This document shows positions 9,084 to 19,598 of a stretch of DNA of 64,000 nt, in pieces. Source of the DNA: Nostoc sp. 'Peltigera membranacea cyanobiont' 210A (GTDB lineage Bacteria > Cyanobacteriota > Cyanobacteriia > Cyanobacteriales > Nostocaceae); contig NZ_NOLJ01000002.1 in the NCBI RefSeq assembly GCF_002246015.1, positions 100,567 to 164,566 of the forward strand, given 5' to 3'. Both the position numbers and the translations under genes were made by a program. The notes beneath the pieces were generated by a model. That model worked only from the letters and a program-made list of their open reading frames with translations, did not search any database and was not told where the DNA came from. Numbering within the stretch: position 1 is the stretch's first letter; the number at the start of each line of letters is the position of its first letter.

Positions 9084-10160
9084 ATGAAAAAGCTGATCAA
9101 CAAGCCGGAAGACTTTGTGCGCGAAAGTCTAGAAGGTATGGCGGCGGCTCATTCCGATTTAATTAAACTGAACTACGATCCGACTTTTGTCTATCGAGCC
9201 AATGCACCTATTCCGGGTAAAGTAGCAATTATTTCAGGTGGTGGCAGTGGACATGAACCAATGCACTCTGGTTTTGTGGGTAAAGGAATGCTTGACGCAG
9301 CTTGTCCTGGTGAGGTTTTCACTTCACCAACTCCAGACCAAATGCTAGAAGCAGCCAAACAAGTAGATGGAGGCTCTGGTATCCTTTATATCGTCAAAAA
9401 CTACAGTGGCGATGTGATGAACTTTGAGATGGCAACAGAGTTAGCCCGTAGTGAAGGCATTCGATCACTAAATATTTTGATTGATGACGATGTAGCAGTG
9501 AAGGATAGCCTCTATACCCAAGGACGGCGAGGTGTGGGAACAACAATACTGGCGGAAAAAATTTGTGGCGCGGCGGCTGAGGCAGGGTATGATTTGCCAC
9601 AAATAGCAAATTTGTGTCGCCGGGTAAATTTGAATGGGCGGAGCATGGGAATTGCTTTAACATCTTGTACAGTGCCAGCTAATGGAACACCGACATTTGA
9701 ATTGAGCGATCGCGAAATCGAATTAGGTATCGGTATCCACGGTGAGCCAGGAACAGAACGCACAGCTATTAAATCAGTAGATGAGATTACCGAAATTTTA
9801 ACGCGATCGCTCCTTGAGGATGCAGCATACAGCCGTACACTGCGCGAGTGGGATGAAATCAAAGAAGAATGGGTAGATGTAGAACTAACAAATCTACCAT
9901 TTGCAAAAGGCGATCGCTTATTAGCTTTCGTCAATAGTATGGGTGGAACCCCGATTTCCGAACTGTATATTGTTTACCGCAAACTCGCCCAAATCTGCGA
10001 ACAGCAAGGATTGCAAATCGTGCGAAACTTGATAGGCCCTTACATCACATCTCTAGAAATGCAAGGTTGTTCCATTACCCTGCTGAAATTAGATGATGAG
10101 ATGATCCGCCTATGGGATGCACCAGTAAAAACGCCGAGTTGGCGTTGGGGAATTTCATAA
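9084..10160 (+). CDS. dhaK: Dihydroxyacetone kinase subunit DhaK
   Basis: Substrate-binding subunit of dihydroxyacetone kinase. It binds Dha covalently through a His and presents it to DhaL. 358 residues with [20 protein letters not shown] (about 50-69), [13 protein letters not shown], and the IHGEPG segment near 219 holding the substrate His. It is followed by dhaL after 45 bases. No DhaM-like PTS protein is next to it, so the phosphoryl donor (PTS protein or ATP) cannot be told from here. Confidence 0.93.
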   Translation: MKKLINKPEDFVRESLEGMAAAHSDLIKLNYDPTFVYRANAPIPGKVAIISGGGSGHEPMHSGFVGKGMLDAACPGEVFTSPTPDQMLEAAKQVDGGSGILYIVKNYSGDVMNFEMATELARSEGIRSLNILIDDDVAVKDSLYTQGRRGVGTTILAEKICGAAAEAGYDLPQIANLCRRVNLNGRSMGIALTSCTVPANGTPTFELSDREIELGIGIHGEPGTERTAIKSVDEITEILTRSLLEDAAYSRTLREWDEIKEEWVDVELTNLPFAKGDRLLAFVNSMGGTPISELYIVYRKLAQICEQQGLQIVRNLIGPYITSLEMQGCSITLLKLDDEMIRLWDAPVKTPSWRWGIS

Positions 10161-10164
10161 TCAT

Positions 10165-10198
10165 GAATTACGAATTACGAATTACGAATTACGAATTA
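10165..10198. repeat. Heptanucleotide tandem repeat (GAATTAC)n between dhaK and dhaL
   Basis: Nearly five copies of GAATTAC fill the 45-base gap inside the presumed dhaKL operon. STRR-type repeat. It lies directly before the dhaL start and leaves no clear ribosome binding site there. Confidence 0.85.
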
Positions 10199-10205
10199 TT
10201 TTAAT

Positions 10206-10835
10206 ATGGTGAGTCAGTCGCAGATATTACAGTGGTTGCAGGCTTATGCAACGGAGATAGAGCAGAATAAAGCATATTTGACAGAATTAGATGCTGCGAT
10301 CGGAGATGCTGACCACGGGATCAATATGGATCGCGGCTTCAAAAAGGTAAGCGCTCAGTTACCAACTCTTACAGACAAGGACATCAGCAGCATTCTTAAA
10401 GCTGTAAGTATGACCTTAATTTCTTCTATTGGCGGTGCTAGTGGCCCTCTTTATGGCACCTGGTTTTTACGAGCCAGTACAGCAGTAGTTGGTAAGCAAG
10501 AATTAACAGAACAAGATGTTTTAGGACTACTCCAAGCAGGCCTAGACGGGGTGCTGCAACGTGGCAAAGCGCAACTAGGAGATAAAACGATGGTGGATGT
10601 GCTGTCTCCATCTGTAGCCGCTTTTGGGCAAGCTGTAGAAGAAAGTAAGGGAACGCTGGAAGCTATGCAACAGGCTGTAGTAGCAGCTCAAAAAGGGTTG
10701 CAGGAAACTATACCAATGCAAGCGAAAAAGGGACGGGCTAGCTACCTGGGGGAACGGAGTATCGGACATCCAGATCCAGGAGGGACTTCTACTTATTTGA
10801 TGTTGAAAAGTTTGTTAGAGGTATTGGAAACCTAA
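10206..10835 (+). CDS. dhaL: Dihydroxyacetone kinase subunit DhaL
   Basis: ADP/ATP-binding subunit that transfers the phosphoryl group to DhaK-bound dihydroxyacetone, feeding DHAP to glycolysis. 209 residues, all-helical family. The Mg-nucleotide site AIGDADHGINMDRGF (about 27-41) carries the conserved Asp residues, with SIGGASGPLYGTWF and GDKTMVDVLSP, and the C-terminal SIGHPDPGGTSTYL. Same strand as dhaK. Confidence 0.93.
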   Translation: MVSQSQILQWLQAYATEIEQNKAYLTELDAAIGDADHGINMDRGFKKVSAQLPTLTDKDISSILKAVSMTLISSIGGASGPLYGTWFLRASTAVVGKQELTEQDVLGLLQAGLDGVLQRGKAQLGDKTMVDVLSPSVAAFGQAVEESKGTLEAMQQAVVAAQKGLQETIPMQAKKGRASYLGERSIGHPDPGGTSTYLMLKSLLEVLET

Positions 10836-10845
10836 ACATTACAAC

Positions 10846-13137
10846 TTATCTAATTATCTGATTCACAACAGATGTACTTTGAATACGCCATTTACTTCGT
10901 TCTCGAATCAATTCGTACCGAACTCGTAAATTATCGTTAGAAGAGTTTTTAAACTGACCATTTTCATATAACTGCGTCGCTTCCTTCACCGTAGCTACCA
11001 CTGCGGCACGATCTGCGAATAAATCAATTTTTTCTACAGATTCTACCTTTACGCTATGCTCGTACTTGCGGTAGCGGTTGTCAGACCTAGCCTGTTGAGC
11101 AATCACCCGCCATTGAGACAAAGCTGAACCAGTTAAAATCTGCTCTAAATTATTAATCTCATGATTCGGCCCTAAAGCTTCGGCTTTAGTAGATAGCCAA
11201 GTGCGAATGATTTCCTGTGCCGCTGCATCTGTTAAAGGGCCATCTAGTCCTTGTGGTGGACTATTTGGAGGGGGAATAGATATTGGTGGTTGATTTATTT
11301 GTACAAACAACTGTGAAACAGGTGCAGGTCGTGTAGGAAAAAACAGATTTTTTAACCATCCAAAAGTTGTTGTGGCTAACACCCAGAAAACTAAAATACT
11401 CACTAAAGAAATAAACACTCTCCATACCAGCCGTGTTTTCCCTTCTATGGTGTTAGCAAAAGTTCGCCGCCGCCGAGGACGACGAGAATGGGGACGATTA
11501 TCCGGTACACGCTCCCGGATAGCAGATGGAGTAGGTTTTCTCCGCCGACGCTTTTGGTTATGAGCAGGTGTAGCACTTTTAACTGAACCGTTCAAATTCT
11601 GATTAGTGCCTCTGCTCGTCCGTTCAGCAGCAGGAACCTCTGATTTTACACTTCCAGATGAATTCCACATAGGAGGTGAGAAGTTTAAATGTTCTGGTGT
11701 TTCTGGTAAATCTAGGTCAGGTGTTCTGCTGTGATTAAATTGCCTTGGAGTCCTAGTTAAATTTTTAGGGAAAGGCGAATTATTTGTCTGTGGCTGTGGA
11801 AAATTTTGGGGGTTAATTACAGCCCACTCATTAGTTGTTTCTGCATCCGTTGGCAGTGCTTCTAAATAAGCTTGTACCTGTGGGTTAGCAAAGTAATCTT
11901 TTAGAAACGCTTGCTGGTTTGCTAAATCTCGAAAATGCGGAAATACTTCGTGTTGCAACCACTGTTCTGCATATAGACACAGCCCTGGTAATAAATCTGG
12001 AGAGTCTTGAGATTTTTCTCTAATAAAAGCTAAAGCTTCATACTCCTGACTAAGTTCTAAAACCCGAGTCGCTTCTTCAGTTTGTCCTAAGAGTAAAGCA
12101 CATAGCGACTGTTCTAAATGTACATCTTGACGCTTACCCAGACGTATGAGCATTTGCCTTGCTTGACGAATTAAAGCTGGTTGCCGTTGAGCAAATCCCC
12201 GTGCTATCAAAGCATAAACAGCTAAGTAAGTGGCAACAGCAGAATTACGTTTGCTTTGGGCTTCAAATAACTTGTGCTGTTCGGCGACTGTTAAGTGGTT
12301 GCGTAACTGCTGAATAAACCGCAGAAAGTCATCTATATTTAAACCAGAGTCATCATTGTTCGTGCCATCAATTCCGCCACGATCTTCTAAGAGGTTTTGC
12401 AATAATTCCAAACCTTGGCTTCGTTCGGCAGTCTTTTCTTGAGGTAGTGCCAACAACTCCAAAATTCGATATGGTCGCAATTTATAAAGATCCGCCTGAA
12501 TTTCTGCCTGGACACTGGCGAACAATCCTTCGCGTACCAACAGTTCTTGACCAGTTTCTAGGGATATGGCGGCATTTTCATAGTGACCTTGCTGCCACTG
12601 TTCGCGACCTAATTCTAGACAAGCAAGGGCGACAGTGAGAACGACATCAGGATGTTCAGCACTTTCGTGTATTTCTTCGTCTACTAAATTATTGCCCTTT
12701 CTTGCACTTGTAGCACCATTTTTATTTACCAGGTACGGACGACCTAGTTTTAGTACAAGTTCGTATTCTCCCAACTCTTGCAAAATTAATAAAGCGCCAA
12801 CCAACTCGTCTTGGGTAATTTCGATACCCAAACTTTGGGTGTCACTACCCCTTTTGGTGCTTTCTGGACGATTTTCCAGTGCTACTGCCGCAGCAGCAAG
12901 ATTATCAGGGTCATAGGCGTGAGCAAGATAAAGCTGATCGTAGGTACTGCGTTGTTTTGGATCTGATAAAACCACGTAAGCTTCTTCTATGAGTTGTTTA
13001 CGAGAAGAAATTGCTGCCTGAGAATACTCACGTCGCGGCAATTGTACAATGCGATCGCTGTATGCCTGTCGCAATTGTTCTTCACTTGCCGCTAACGGTA
13101 GTCCTAAAATTCGGTAGTAATCTAGCGGAATTCGCAC
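10846..13137 (-). CDS. zipN: Cell division protein ZipN/Ftn2 (ARC6-like)
   Basis: Cyanobacterial divisome organiser that tethers FtsZ at the membrane; the plant relative is ARC6. 763 residues. The N-terminal J-like domain (residues 5-70: DYYRILGLPLAASEEQLRQA, YVVLSDPKQRSTYDQLY) lacks the HPD tripeptide, as is usual for this family. A long helical region follows, then a basic Pro/Ser-rich linker (about 455-575), one membrane segment near 585 (FISLVSILVFWVLATTTF), and a C-terminal IMS/DUF4101 domain (about 640-763: AAQEIIRTWLSTKAEALG, WRVIAQQARSDNRYRKYEHSV). The orientation puts the J-like domain in the cytosol. Convergent with dhaL, 10 bases apart. Confidence 0.92.
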   Translation of the reverse strand: MRIPLDYYRILGLPLAASEEQLRQAYSDRIVQLPRREYSQAAISSRKQLIEEAYVVLSDPKQRSTYDQLYLAHAYDPDNLAAAAVALENRPESTKRGSDTQSLGIEITQDELVGALLILQELGEYELVLKLGRPYLVNKNGATSARKGNNLVDEEIHESAEHPDVVLTVALACLELGREQWQQGHYENAAISLETGQELLVREGLFASVQAEIQADLYKLRPYRILELLALPQEKTAERSQGLELLQNLLEDRGGIDGTNNDDSGLNIDDFLRFIQQLRNHLTVAEQHKLFEAQSKRNSAVATYLAVYALIARGFAQRQPALIRQARQMLIRLGKRQDVHLEQSLCALLLGQTEEATRVLELSQEYEALAFIREKSQDSPDLLPGLCLYAEQWLQHEVFPHFRDLANQQAFLKDYFANPQVQAYLEALPTDAETTNEWAVINPQNFPQPQTNNSPFPKNLTRTPRQFNHSRTPDLDLPETPEHLNFSPPMWNSSGSVKSEVPAAERTSRGTNQNLNGSVKSATPAHNQKRRRRKPTPSAIRERVPDNRPHSRRPRRRRTFANTIEGKTRLVWRVFISLVSILVFWVLATTTFGWLKNLFFPTRPAPVSQLFVQINQPPISIPPPNSPPQGLDGPLTDAAAQEIIRTWLSTKAEALGPNHEINNLEQILTGSALSQWRVIAQQARSDNRYRKYEHSVKVESVEKIDLFADRAAVVATVKEATQLYENGQFKNSSNDNLRVRYELIRERSKWRIQSTSVVNQIIR

Positions 13138-14115
13138 AGCCTACTTCCCCTGCACCGTGATCAACATAATTCACCTAGAGCTTTCCAGGCCTGTAAAACC
13201 GTGCCATAAAAATGCCGTATAGAATTTACTCTACAAGTGTATATTGCAACAACTTGTTTTGTACCTTCCCGAAATTTTGAGTCACATTCTAGTACTAATT
13301 TTTTGCTTTCGCCTAGAAAGCCTCAATTGTTTGTTTTAATTCTTAGTATTTTTGTTTAACACAACTATTATCAGCCTTCGATACCACAAACCACAACTAC
13401 CGCTTTTAATCACGGCATAATTGTTGTGGCTGGAAGAATCTATTGATGATTGATTTTTTTGGGACTTTCCCACTAGATCGGTAACAAAAATACCACTATT
13501 GGGGATTTACCCTGATAACAAGAGAATGAAACTATATCATAATTTACCTTTAATTACAATTACCTATTTGGGTATTATAAATTTTTGCCTCCTTTTTTTT
13601 TAAATTGTTAATGGATATGCAGAAAGCAGTCTATCTTGATTGCTAGTCTATGAAGGGGAATATTTAGGAGTGCTGAGTTTTGTTAGCGGATAGCTAAGGT
13701 TTAGCCCGTGCTGAGTTCTGAGTAAGAAGTAAGGAGTAAGACGTAGTACTTGTGAATCTTTTCCTAAGTACTCACTACTCGTAACTGATTTGATGCCTAA
13801 TCGGTCTAATATTTACTTTTTACTCAGCACGGGCTAAACGCCCCGCTTCCGCTAACGTTACTCAGCACTGTTTTGGTGAGAGAGAAAAACCCAAAGCGGT
13901 AAATATTGCCGTTAGAGTCAAATCCTCACGGGGCATCAGCTGAAAAGTTAAAAATCAAAAATTAAAAATTCAGCTATTCCCTAAGACCCTTTTTTGGTGC
14001 ATAAATAAAGTTTGTTGAGTCTTACAAACGCTAGCCTATTAAAAGCTGAGGTGTTATCAGACCAACTTATTTAAGACCGTAACTTTAAGTTGTACAACAG
14101 GGATACTCAAAAATA
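13138..14115. other. Long intergenic region upstream of pdhA
   Basis: 978 bases without a credible gene between divergent zipN and pdhA. The left half is AT-rich. The right half holds a large inverted repeat (13670-13869, listed separately). Promoters of both genes should be here, but I cannot name hexamers with confidence. Confidence 0.5.
13670..13869. repeat. Inverted repeat with 47-base arms
   Basis: The arm at 13670-13715 (GTGCTGAGT, TTAGCGG, GTTTAGCCCGTGCTGAGT) is repeated in reverse complement at 13822-13869 with a GC-richer middle (GCGGAAGCGGGGCG). About 106 bases lie between the arms. A related single unit (GTTAGCGGTAGCGGGGCG, GTTTAGCTCGT) is present at 40925-40997. This is a dispersed repeat, possibly a non-autonomous element. 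Confidence 0.65.
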
Positions 14116-15150
14116 ATGGTTCAAGAGCGTACTTTACCCACATTTAATCCTGCTACTACGCATATTACAAAAGAAGAAGGATTACGGTTGTATGAGGACA
14201 TGGTATTAGGGCGCTTGTTTGAAGACAAGTGCGCTGAAATGTACTACAGGGGCAAAATGTTTGGTTTTGTCCATTTGTACAACGGTCAAGAAGCCGTTTG
14301 CAGTGGTGTTGTCCAGTCAATGCGACCGGGTGAAGATTACGTTTGTAGTACTTACCGCGACCACGTTCATGCTCTGAGTGCGGGTGTACCAGCAAGAGAG
14401 GTAATGGCAGAATTATTTGGCAAAGCCACAGGTTGCAGCAAAGGACGCGGTGGTTCTATGCATATGTTTTCTGCCGAACATCGCTTGCTGGGTGGCTATG
14501 CTTTTGTGGCTGAGGGAATTCCTGTAGCAGCTGGAGCGGCGTTTCAAAGCAAATACCGCCGCGAAGTGCTGGGAGATAAAAACGCTGACCAAGTGACAGC
14601 TTGCTTTTTTGGCGATGGTGCAGCTAATAATGGTCAGTTTTTCGAGACACTAAATATGGCAGCCCTATGGAAACTGCCAATTCTGTTTGTGGTCGAAAAT
14701 AATAAGTGGGCCATTGGGATGTCTCACGAACGAGCGACTTCCCAGCCAGAGATTTATAAAAAAGCCAGTGTATTTAACATGGTGGGCGTGGAAGTAGATG
14801 GCATGGATGTACTAGCAGTTCGAGCCGTAGCTCAAGAAGCTGTAGCCCGTGCCCGTGCAGGTGAAGGTCCAACATTAATTGAAGCGCTTACCTACCGCTT
14901 CCGGGGTCACTCCTTGGCTGACCCAGATGAAATGCGAAGCAAAGCGGAGAAAGAATTTTGGTTCGCCCGTGACCCAATTAAAAAGTTGGCAGCTTATTTA
15001 CTGGAGCAAAATCTCGCAGATGCAGGAGAAATCAAAGCCATTGACCTTAAAATTCAGGACGTAATCGACGAGGCGGTTAAGTTTGCCGAAAGCAGTCCTG
15101 AACCAGACCCCAGCGAGTTATATCGTTTCGTGTTTGCAGAAGACGAATAA
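14116..15150 (+). CDS. pdhA: Pyruvate dehydrogenase E1 component, alpha subunit
   Basis: Thiamine-diphosphate subunit that decarboxylates pyruvate and acetylates the E2 lipoyl group. 344 residues. TPP-binding motif [20 protein letters not shown] (about 174-193) with the ENNKWAIGM segment, [11 protein letters not shown] near 77, GRGGSMHMF near 113, and the phosphorylation-loop region [16 protein letters not shown]. The beta subunit is not adjacent, as is common in cyanobacteria, so pdhA is a single-gene unit. Confidence 0.96.
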   Translation: MVQERTLPTFNPATTHITKEEGLRLYEDMVLGRLFEDKCAEMYYRGKMFGFVHLYNGQEAVCSGVVQSMRPGEDYVCSTYRDHVHALSAGVPAREVMAELFGKATGCSKGRGGSMHMFSAEHRLLGGYAFVAEGIPVAAGAAFQSKYRREVLGDKNADQVTACFFGDGAANNGQFFETLNMAALWKLPILFVVENNKWAIGMSHERATSQPEIYKKASVFNMVGVEVDGMDVLAVRAVAQEAVARARAGEGPTLIEALTYRFRGHSLADPDEMRSKAEKEFWFARDPIKKLAAYLLEQNLADAGEIKAIDLKIQDVIDEAVKFAESSPEPDPSELYRFVFAEDE

Positions 15151-15237
15151 CAAAGTTAGGAGTTAGGAGTTAGAAGTTATGAATTGTTAACTCCTAACTC
15201 ACAACTCTAACTATCCCTATACCCAGGACTAAAATTT

Positions 15238-16107
15238 GTGTTTAGCATTGCAGTTCAAAAGCAACAATACAAGACCTATATTCTTTCTGACGAAGCCGCT
15301 GGTTCTCAATTGGAGGTAGTACCCGAACGCGGCGGTATCATCACCCGTTGGCGCATTCAAGGACAAGAAATTTTCTACCTGGATACTGAACGCTTTACTC
15401 ACCCTGAGTTGAGTGTCAGAGGTGGGAATCCAATTTTGTTTCCTATTTGTGGCAATCTACCAGATAATACTTACACTCATAACGGGCAAAAATATACTCT
15501 CAAGCAACACGGTTTTGCTCGTGAATTGCCGTGGAAAGTAACAGAACAAGAAACTGGAGATAAAGCTAGCCTCACTGTTGTTCTTGATAGTAATGAGCAA
15601 ACTAAGGCTGTTTATCCTTTTGATTTTCAACTAGCTTTCACCTACCAACTTCAAGGTAATACCCTACAAGTCCGCCAGCAGTATAAAAACTTGTCATCTA
15701 CATCAATGCCCTTTTCGGCTGGTTTCCATCCGTACTTTTTGTGTGGTGATAAAACTCAGCTAGAGCTTGAAATTCCCTCTAAGCAGTATCAAGATAATCA
15801 AACTAAGGAAATTCACTCTTTTGACGGCAATTTTGACTTTAGCCGTGATGAAATTGATTTTGCCTTTGGACAGCTAACGAGTCAATCAGCCACCGCGATA
15901 GATCGCAGTCGGAAGTTAAAACTCACGTTGGATTATGATGATTTCTCTACCTACCTGGTATTTTGGACAGTCAAAGGCAAAGAATTCTACTGTCTAGAAC
16001 CTTGGAGTGCGACTCGTAACTCTCTCAATACTGGTAATAACCTGACTGTGTTAGCACCAGGAGCTAGCCATACAGCATCTGTAAGATTGACTGCCAATTT
16101 TTTCTAA
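15238..16107 (+). CDS. Aldose 1-epimerase family protein
   Basis: 289 residues with the galactose mutarotase-like beta-sandwich: VVPERGGIITRWRIQGQEI, RGGNPILFPICGNLPDN, LKQHGFARELPW with the catalytic-type His, and SAGFHPYF with the second His. It probably interconverts anomers of a hexose or hexose phosphate; the exact sugar is unclear. The start is GTG at 15238, which gives the full family N-terminus. It follows pdhA by 87 bases on the same strand. Confidence 0.85.
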   Translation: MFSIAVQKQQYKTYILSDEAAGSQLEVVPERGGIITRWRIQGQEIFYLDTERFTHPELSVRGGNPILFPICGNLPDNTYTHNGQKYTLKQHGFARELPWKVTEQETGDKASLTVVLDSNEQTKAVYPFDFQLAFTYQLQGNTLQVRQQYKNLSSTSMPFSAGFHPYFLCGDKTQLELEIPSKQYQDNQTKEIHSFDGNFDFSRDEIDFAFGQLTSQSATAIDRSRKLKLTLDYDDFSTYLVFWTVKGKEFYCLEPWSATRNSLNTGNNLTVLAPGASHTASVRLTANFF

Positions 16108-16168
16108 ACCCCTTTACAAATCTACAGATGTATATGCTATGATTGCAAAGTTGCGAAATGCAGCGAAA

Positions 16169-16240
16169 GGGTCGCTAACTCAACGGTAGAGTACTCGGCT
16201 TTTAACCGATTAGTTCCGGGTTCGAATCCCGGGCGACCCA
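16169..16240 (+). tRNA. tRNA-Lys (anticodon TTT)
   Basis: Cloverleaf of 72 bases. The acceptor GGGTCGC pairs with GCGACCC, the discriminator is A, the D-arm contains CTCAACGGTAGAG, the anticodon loop is CTTTTAA and the T-arm is CCGGGTTCGAATCCCGG. The terminal CCA is not encoded. The outermost anticodon-stem pair is a C-T mismatch. Confidence 0.96.
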
Positions 16241-16565
16241 TATAATAGAAGTTTATTAAATGATGTAAAGAAGCGATCGCTGCTCTTTGTAATTGCAGGA
16301 AGGAGAATTTGGGATACTGGGCTACCAGAGCTACTAATTCTAGGGTAGCTAAATGTACAGCAATACAGAGCAGGTGTAGGGCATAGTACAACTGTAGAGA
16401 GCAAATATACAACATATTTATAGTAACTATGGCGTAAAGTTTTTCAACATAGATACACCACACTAGTTATAATTTCCTATAAGTTGAAAAAACTCTTAAG
16501 ATTTAGCGTAATGATTACGCTTCTCTCAGACCGACTAGCTGACAACCACATTAGGAGGACTATCT

Positions 16566-17645
16566 ATGGCGCTTGTACCACTGCGGCTGCTGTTGGATCA
16601 CGCAGCTGAAAACGGTTACGGCATCCCAGCTTTCAACGTTAACAATTTGGAGCAGATTCAGGCGATCCTGAAAGCTGCTGTCGAGACAGATAGCCCCGTA
16701 ATTTTACAAGCTTCACGCGGCGCTCGTGCTTATGCAGGAGAAAACTTCCTCCGCCACCTGATTTTAGCAGCGGTAGAAACCTATCCTCACATTCCCATTG
16801 TCATGCACCAAGATCATGGTAATGCACCTGCTACTTGCTACTCAGCAATTAAGAACAACTTCACCAGCGTGATGATGGATGGTTCTTTAGAAGCTGATGC
16901 TAAAACTCCCGCTAGCTTCGAGTACAACGTTAATGTTACCCGCGAAGTTGTAAATGTAGCTCATGCTTTGGGTGTCAGCGTTGAAGGTGAACTCGGTTGT
17001 TTGGGTTCTCTAGAAACTGGTGCTGGCGAAGCTGAAGATGGTCATGGGTTTGAAGGTACACTCGACCATTCTCAACTGCTAACCGACCCCGATGAAGCTG
17101 TTGAATTCGTAGAAGCAACCCAGGTAGATGCTTTGGCTGTTGCCATCGGCACAAGCCACGGTGCTTACAAGTTTACCCGTAAGCCGACTGGTGAAATTTT
17201 GGCCATCAGCCGCATTGAAGAAATTCACCGCCGTCTGCCTAATACTCACTTGGTAATGCACGGTTCTTCTTCTGTACCTGAAGATTTGCTTGCACTGATT
17301 AACCAATATGGTGGTGCAATTCCTGAAACCTACGGTGTACCTGTAGAAGAAATCCAAAAAGGGATTAAGAGTGGTGTACGTAAGGTAAATATCGACACCG
17401 ACAACCGTTTGGCTATTACTGCTGCTGTACGTGAAGCTTTGGCTAAAAAACCAGAGGAGTTTGACCCCCGTCACTTCCTCAAGCCTTCTATTACATACAT
17501 GCAGAAGGTTTGTGCTGAACGCTATCAGCAATTTGGCACAGCTGGCAACGCCAGCAAGATTAAGCAAATTTCTTTGGAAGATTTTGCTGCTAAGTATGCT
17601 AAAGGTGAACTTAACGTTGTTACCAAGGCAGCGGCTAAAGTTTAA
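16566..17645 (+). CDS. fba: Class II fructose-1,6-bisphosphate aldolase
   Basis: Zinc-dependent aldolase of glycolysis and the Calvin cycle; it also makes sedoheptulose bisphosphate in cyanobacteria. 359 residues. Zn ligands lie in MHQDHGN (about 78-84), the [12 protein letters not shown] loop, [11 protein letters not shown] (His near 200), and [12 protein letters not shown] (His near 235), followed by the phosphate-binding [13 protein letters not shown] strong ribosome site AGGAGG lies 8 bases before ATG. A TATAAT-like hexamer at 16468-16473 is a plausible -10 box. A strong terminator follows. Confidence 0.97.
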   Translation: MALVPLRLLLDHAAENGYGIPAFNVNNLEQIQAILKAAVETDSPVILQASRGARAYAGENFLRHLILAAVETYPHIPIVMHQDHGNAPATCYSAIKNNFTSVMMDGSLEADAKTPASFEYNVNVTREVVNVAHALGVSVEGELGCLGSLETGAGEAEDGHGFEGTLDHSQLLTDPDEAVEFVEATQVDALAVAIGTSHGAYKFTRKPTGEILAISRIEEIHRRLPNTHLVMHGSSSVPEDLLALINQYGGAIPETYGVPVEEIQKGIKSGVRKVNIDTDNRLAITAAVREALAKKPEEFDPRHFLKPSITYMQKVCAERYQQFGTAGNASKIKQISLEDFAAKYAKGELNVVTKAAAKV

Positions 17646-17717
17646 TTTTGACAACTAAATAAATAGGGGCATAGTCTTGCTATGCTCTTAAAAAACTGAG
17701 GATTTTAATGTTGTCAG

Positions 17718-17742
17718 AAACCGGGTAAACACCCGGTTTTTT
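17718..17742 (+). terminator. Rho-independent terminator of fba
   Basis: AACCGGGT and ACCCGGTT form an 8-bp GC-rich stem with an AAAC loop, followed by TTTT. A weaker hairpin (GGGCATAG, CTATGCTC, 17667-17687) precedes it. Confidence 0.9.
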
Positions 17743-17832
17743 GTTGTATTCATAAGGGCTAGGAATGGGGAATGGGGCATTGGGCATTGGGCATTGGTCG
17801 ATAATCAATAGTTCTTCTTCCCCTGCTCTCTA

Positions 17833-18645
17833 CTAGAACACCCGATGTTGTAAAGAGGGCATTTGACGGCGGACTTGTTCAAGCCTAGTAGGTTTGATTT
17901 CTGCGATCGCAATTCCCGGTTTCTCTCCAGCATCGGCTAAAATTACACCCCAAGGGTCGATAATAACGGCGTGGCCGTGGGTTAGACGACGGCCGTAGTT
18001 ATTGCCTGTTTGGGCAGGAGCAATGACGTAGGCGGTATTTTCGATGGCTCTGGCTTGTAATAGTACTTGCCAGTGGTCTTTACCTGTAAAGGCGGTAAAA
18101 GCGGCGGGAATAAAGATAACATCGGCTCCCTTATCTGCCAGATGACGATACAGTTCCGGGAATCGGACATCATAACAAATAGAAAGCCCTAAATTACCGA
18201 GCTTTTCTGAAAAATATACGGGGGGTAGTTCAGTACCAGCCACAACAGTGCTGGATTCCCGATAGGTGTTGCCGTCGGGGACATCAACATCAAATAAGTG
18301 TACTTTGTAGTAGCGGGAAAGTTCTTGACCGCTGGGGTCGATAAGTAGAGTGGTGTTATAAACTTTGCCTGTATTGTCTACTGGAAGTGGAAAGCTGCCG
18401 CCCAAGATGGTAATTTGAAAGCGTTGAGCCATTTTTTTGAGAAATTTTTCACTTTCAAGAGCGATCGCATCACCTTGTGCGAGTTTATCTTTTTCTTCTC
18501 CCATATAGGAAAAGTTTTCTGGCAAACCCACCAATTCAGCACCTTGACGCACGGCAAGCTCTATTAATTCTTCTGCCTGTGCCAAATTTTTCTGTAAATC
18601 GGGCACACTGGTCAATTGAATAGCGGCGGCTAAATAAGACTTCAT
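17833..18645 (-). CDS. Carbon-nitrogen hydrolase (nitrilase superfamily, Nit1-like)
   Basis: 270 residues. The Glu-Lys-Cys triad is visible: Glu in GLPENFSYMG (about 43), Lys in YYKVHLFDVD (about 112) and Cys in LSICYDVRFPELY (about 149). The sequence looks closest to the deaminated glutathione amidase/omega-amidase branch, which repairs a transaminase by-product, but I cannot fix the substrate from sequence alone. Convergent with fba; the two ends are 187 bases apart. Confidence 0.87.
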   Translation of the reverse strand: MKSYLAAAIQLTSVPDLQKNLAQAEELIELAVRQGAELVGLPENFSYMGEEKDKLAQGDAIALESEKFLKKMAQRFQITILGGSFPLPVDNTGKVYNTTLLIDPSGQELSRYYKVHLFDVDVPDGNTYRESSTVVAGTELPPVYFSEKLGNLGLSICYDVRFPELYRHLADKGADVIFIPAAFTAFTGKDHWQVLLQARAIENTAYVIAPAQTGNNYGRRLTHGHAVIIDPWGVILADAGEKPGIAIAEIKPTRLEQVRRQMPSLQHRVF

Positions 18646-18856
18646 AGATTCAACAACGAACAGTTGATTTATGGAAAAGAGATTATCAAAATATATCGCT
18701 ACTTCAAGATTTGTGAAACTTAATTAGAAATGCGTCAGCATTGCTTTTCTTTACACACACTGGTTTTATTACTGCTCTTAATCTTCCTCTGGGTTATAGC
18801 AAACTGAGCAAGATAAAGATTAGGTTGTGATCAAACCTTGATAAAAACTGTCTACT

Positions 18857-19450
18857 GTGGATATTTCTATTCTCATTCAAACATTTATTGCTGTGTTTGT
18901 CTTGGCGGATGCTGTGGGCAATATACCGATTGTTTTAGTTTTGACTAAGGGTATGATGCCAGACCAAAGAAACAAAGTCATAGATAAAGCAATTATCATT
19001 GCGATCGCAGTTCTTTTGCTATTTGCCTTTGCAGGGCAAATAATTTTAAATTACTTGGAAATCAGTATCGGCTCTTTGCGAGTAGCAGGAGGAATATTGT
19101 TGCTGTTAATTGCTTTGCAAATGCTGCGCGGAGAATTAGATCAGCCGATTATTGAAGAAGGACGCGATGTCGCAATTACTCCACTAGCTTTACCATTGTT
19201 AGCGGGGCCGGGGACTTTGACAACGGTGATGTTGCTGATGTCGAAATCACAGAGTCCGCATATTGCTGTGGCGGTGGGTATCGTAGGGGCGATGTTTGTC
19301 ACTTGGTTAATTTTGCGTTTGGCAAATCTGATTGACCAGTGGATTGGTGCAGAAGGTGGAGTAATTGTGACTCAACTTTTGGGCTTTCTGTTGGCTGCGC
19401 TAGCGGTGGAAATTGGTAGTACGGGAATTAGGGAGTTGTTTTTGAGCTAG
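18857..19450 (+). CDS. MarC-family integral membrane protein
   Basis: 197 residues with six membrane segments and the MarC signature near the start: FIAVFVLADAVGNIPIVLVL, and PLALPLLAGPGTLTTVMLL in the middle. The family's function is unresolved despite the multiple-antibiotic-resistance name. The start is GTG at 18857, which gives the expected MarC N-terminus directly before the first helix. Confidence 0.9.
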   Translation: MDISILIQTFIAVFVLADAVGNIPIVLVLTKGMMPDQRNKVIDKAIIIAIAVLLLFAFAGQIILNYLEISIGSLRVAGGILLLLIALQMLRGELDQPIIEEGRDVAITPLALPLLAGPGTLTTVMLLMSKSQSPHIAVAVGIVGAMFVTWLILRLANLIDQWIGAEGGVIVTQLLGFLLAALAVEIGSTGIRELFLS

Positions 19451-19488
19451 AAAATTCCTAAAAATATTCTGAAAGTGTATACAAATGT

Positions 19489-19533
19489 AAACAAGTTTGA
19501 TAGACGGCAAATTTGCGCCTCTCAAACTTGTTT
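19489..19533 (+). terminator. Hairpin after marC
   Basis: AAACAAGTTTGA and TCAAACTTGTTT form a 12-bp stem with a 21-base loop between convergent marC and trxA. There is no clear T run, so it could be a terminator or just a structured 3' end. Confidence 0.5.
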
Positions 19534-19598
19534 ATGAAAATTAACTTAAAGTTAGAACAAAATGGATAACTCAAGAGGATTTTATTGCCGATTGAGTT

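Noticed and set aside
16137..16463. 108-codon minus frame over tRNA-Lys
   Set aside because: It crosses the tRNA gene and encodes the tRNA-derived GRPGFEPGTN segment often mis-called as a protein.
17079..17654. 191-codon frame antisense to fba
   Set aside because: Shadow of the highly codon-biased aldolase gene.
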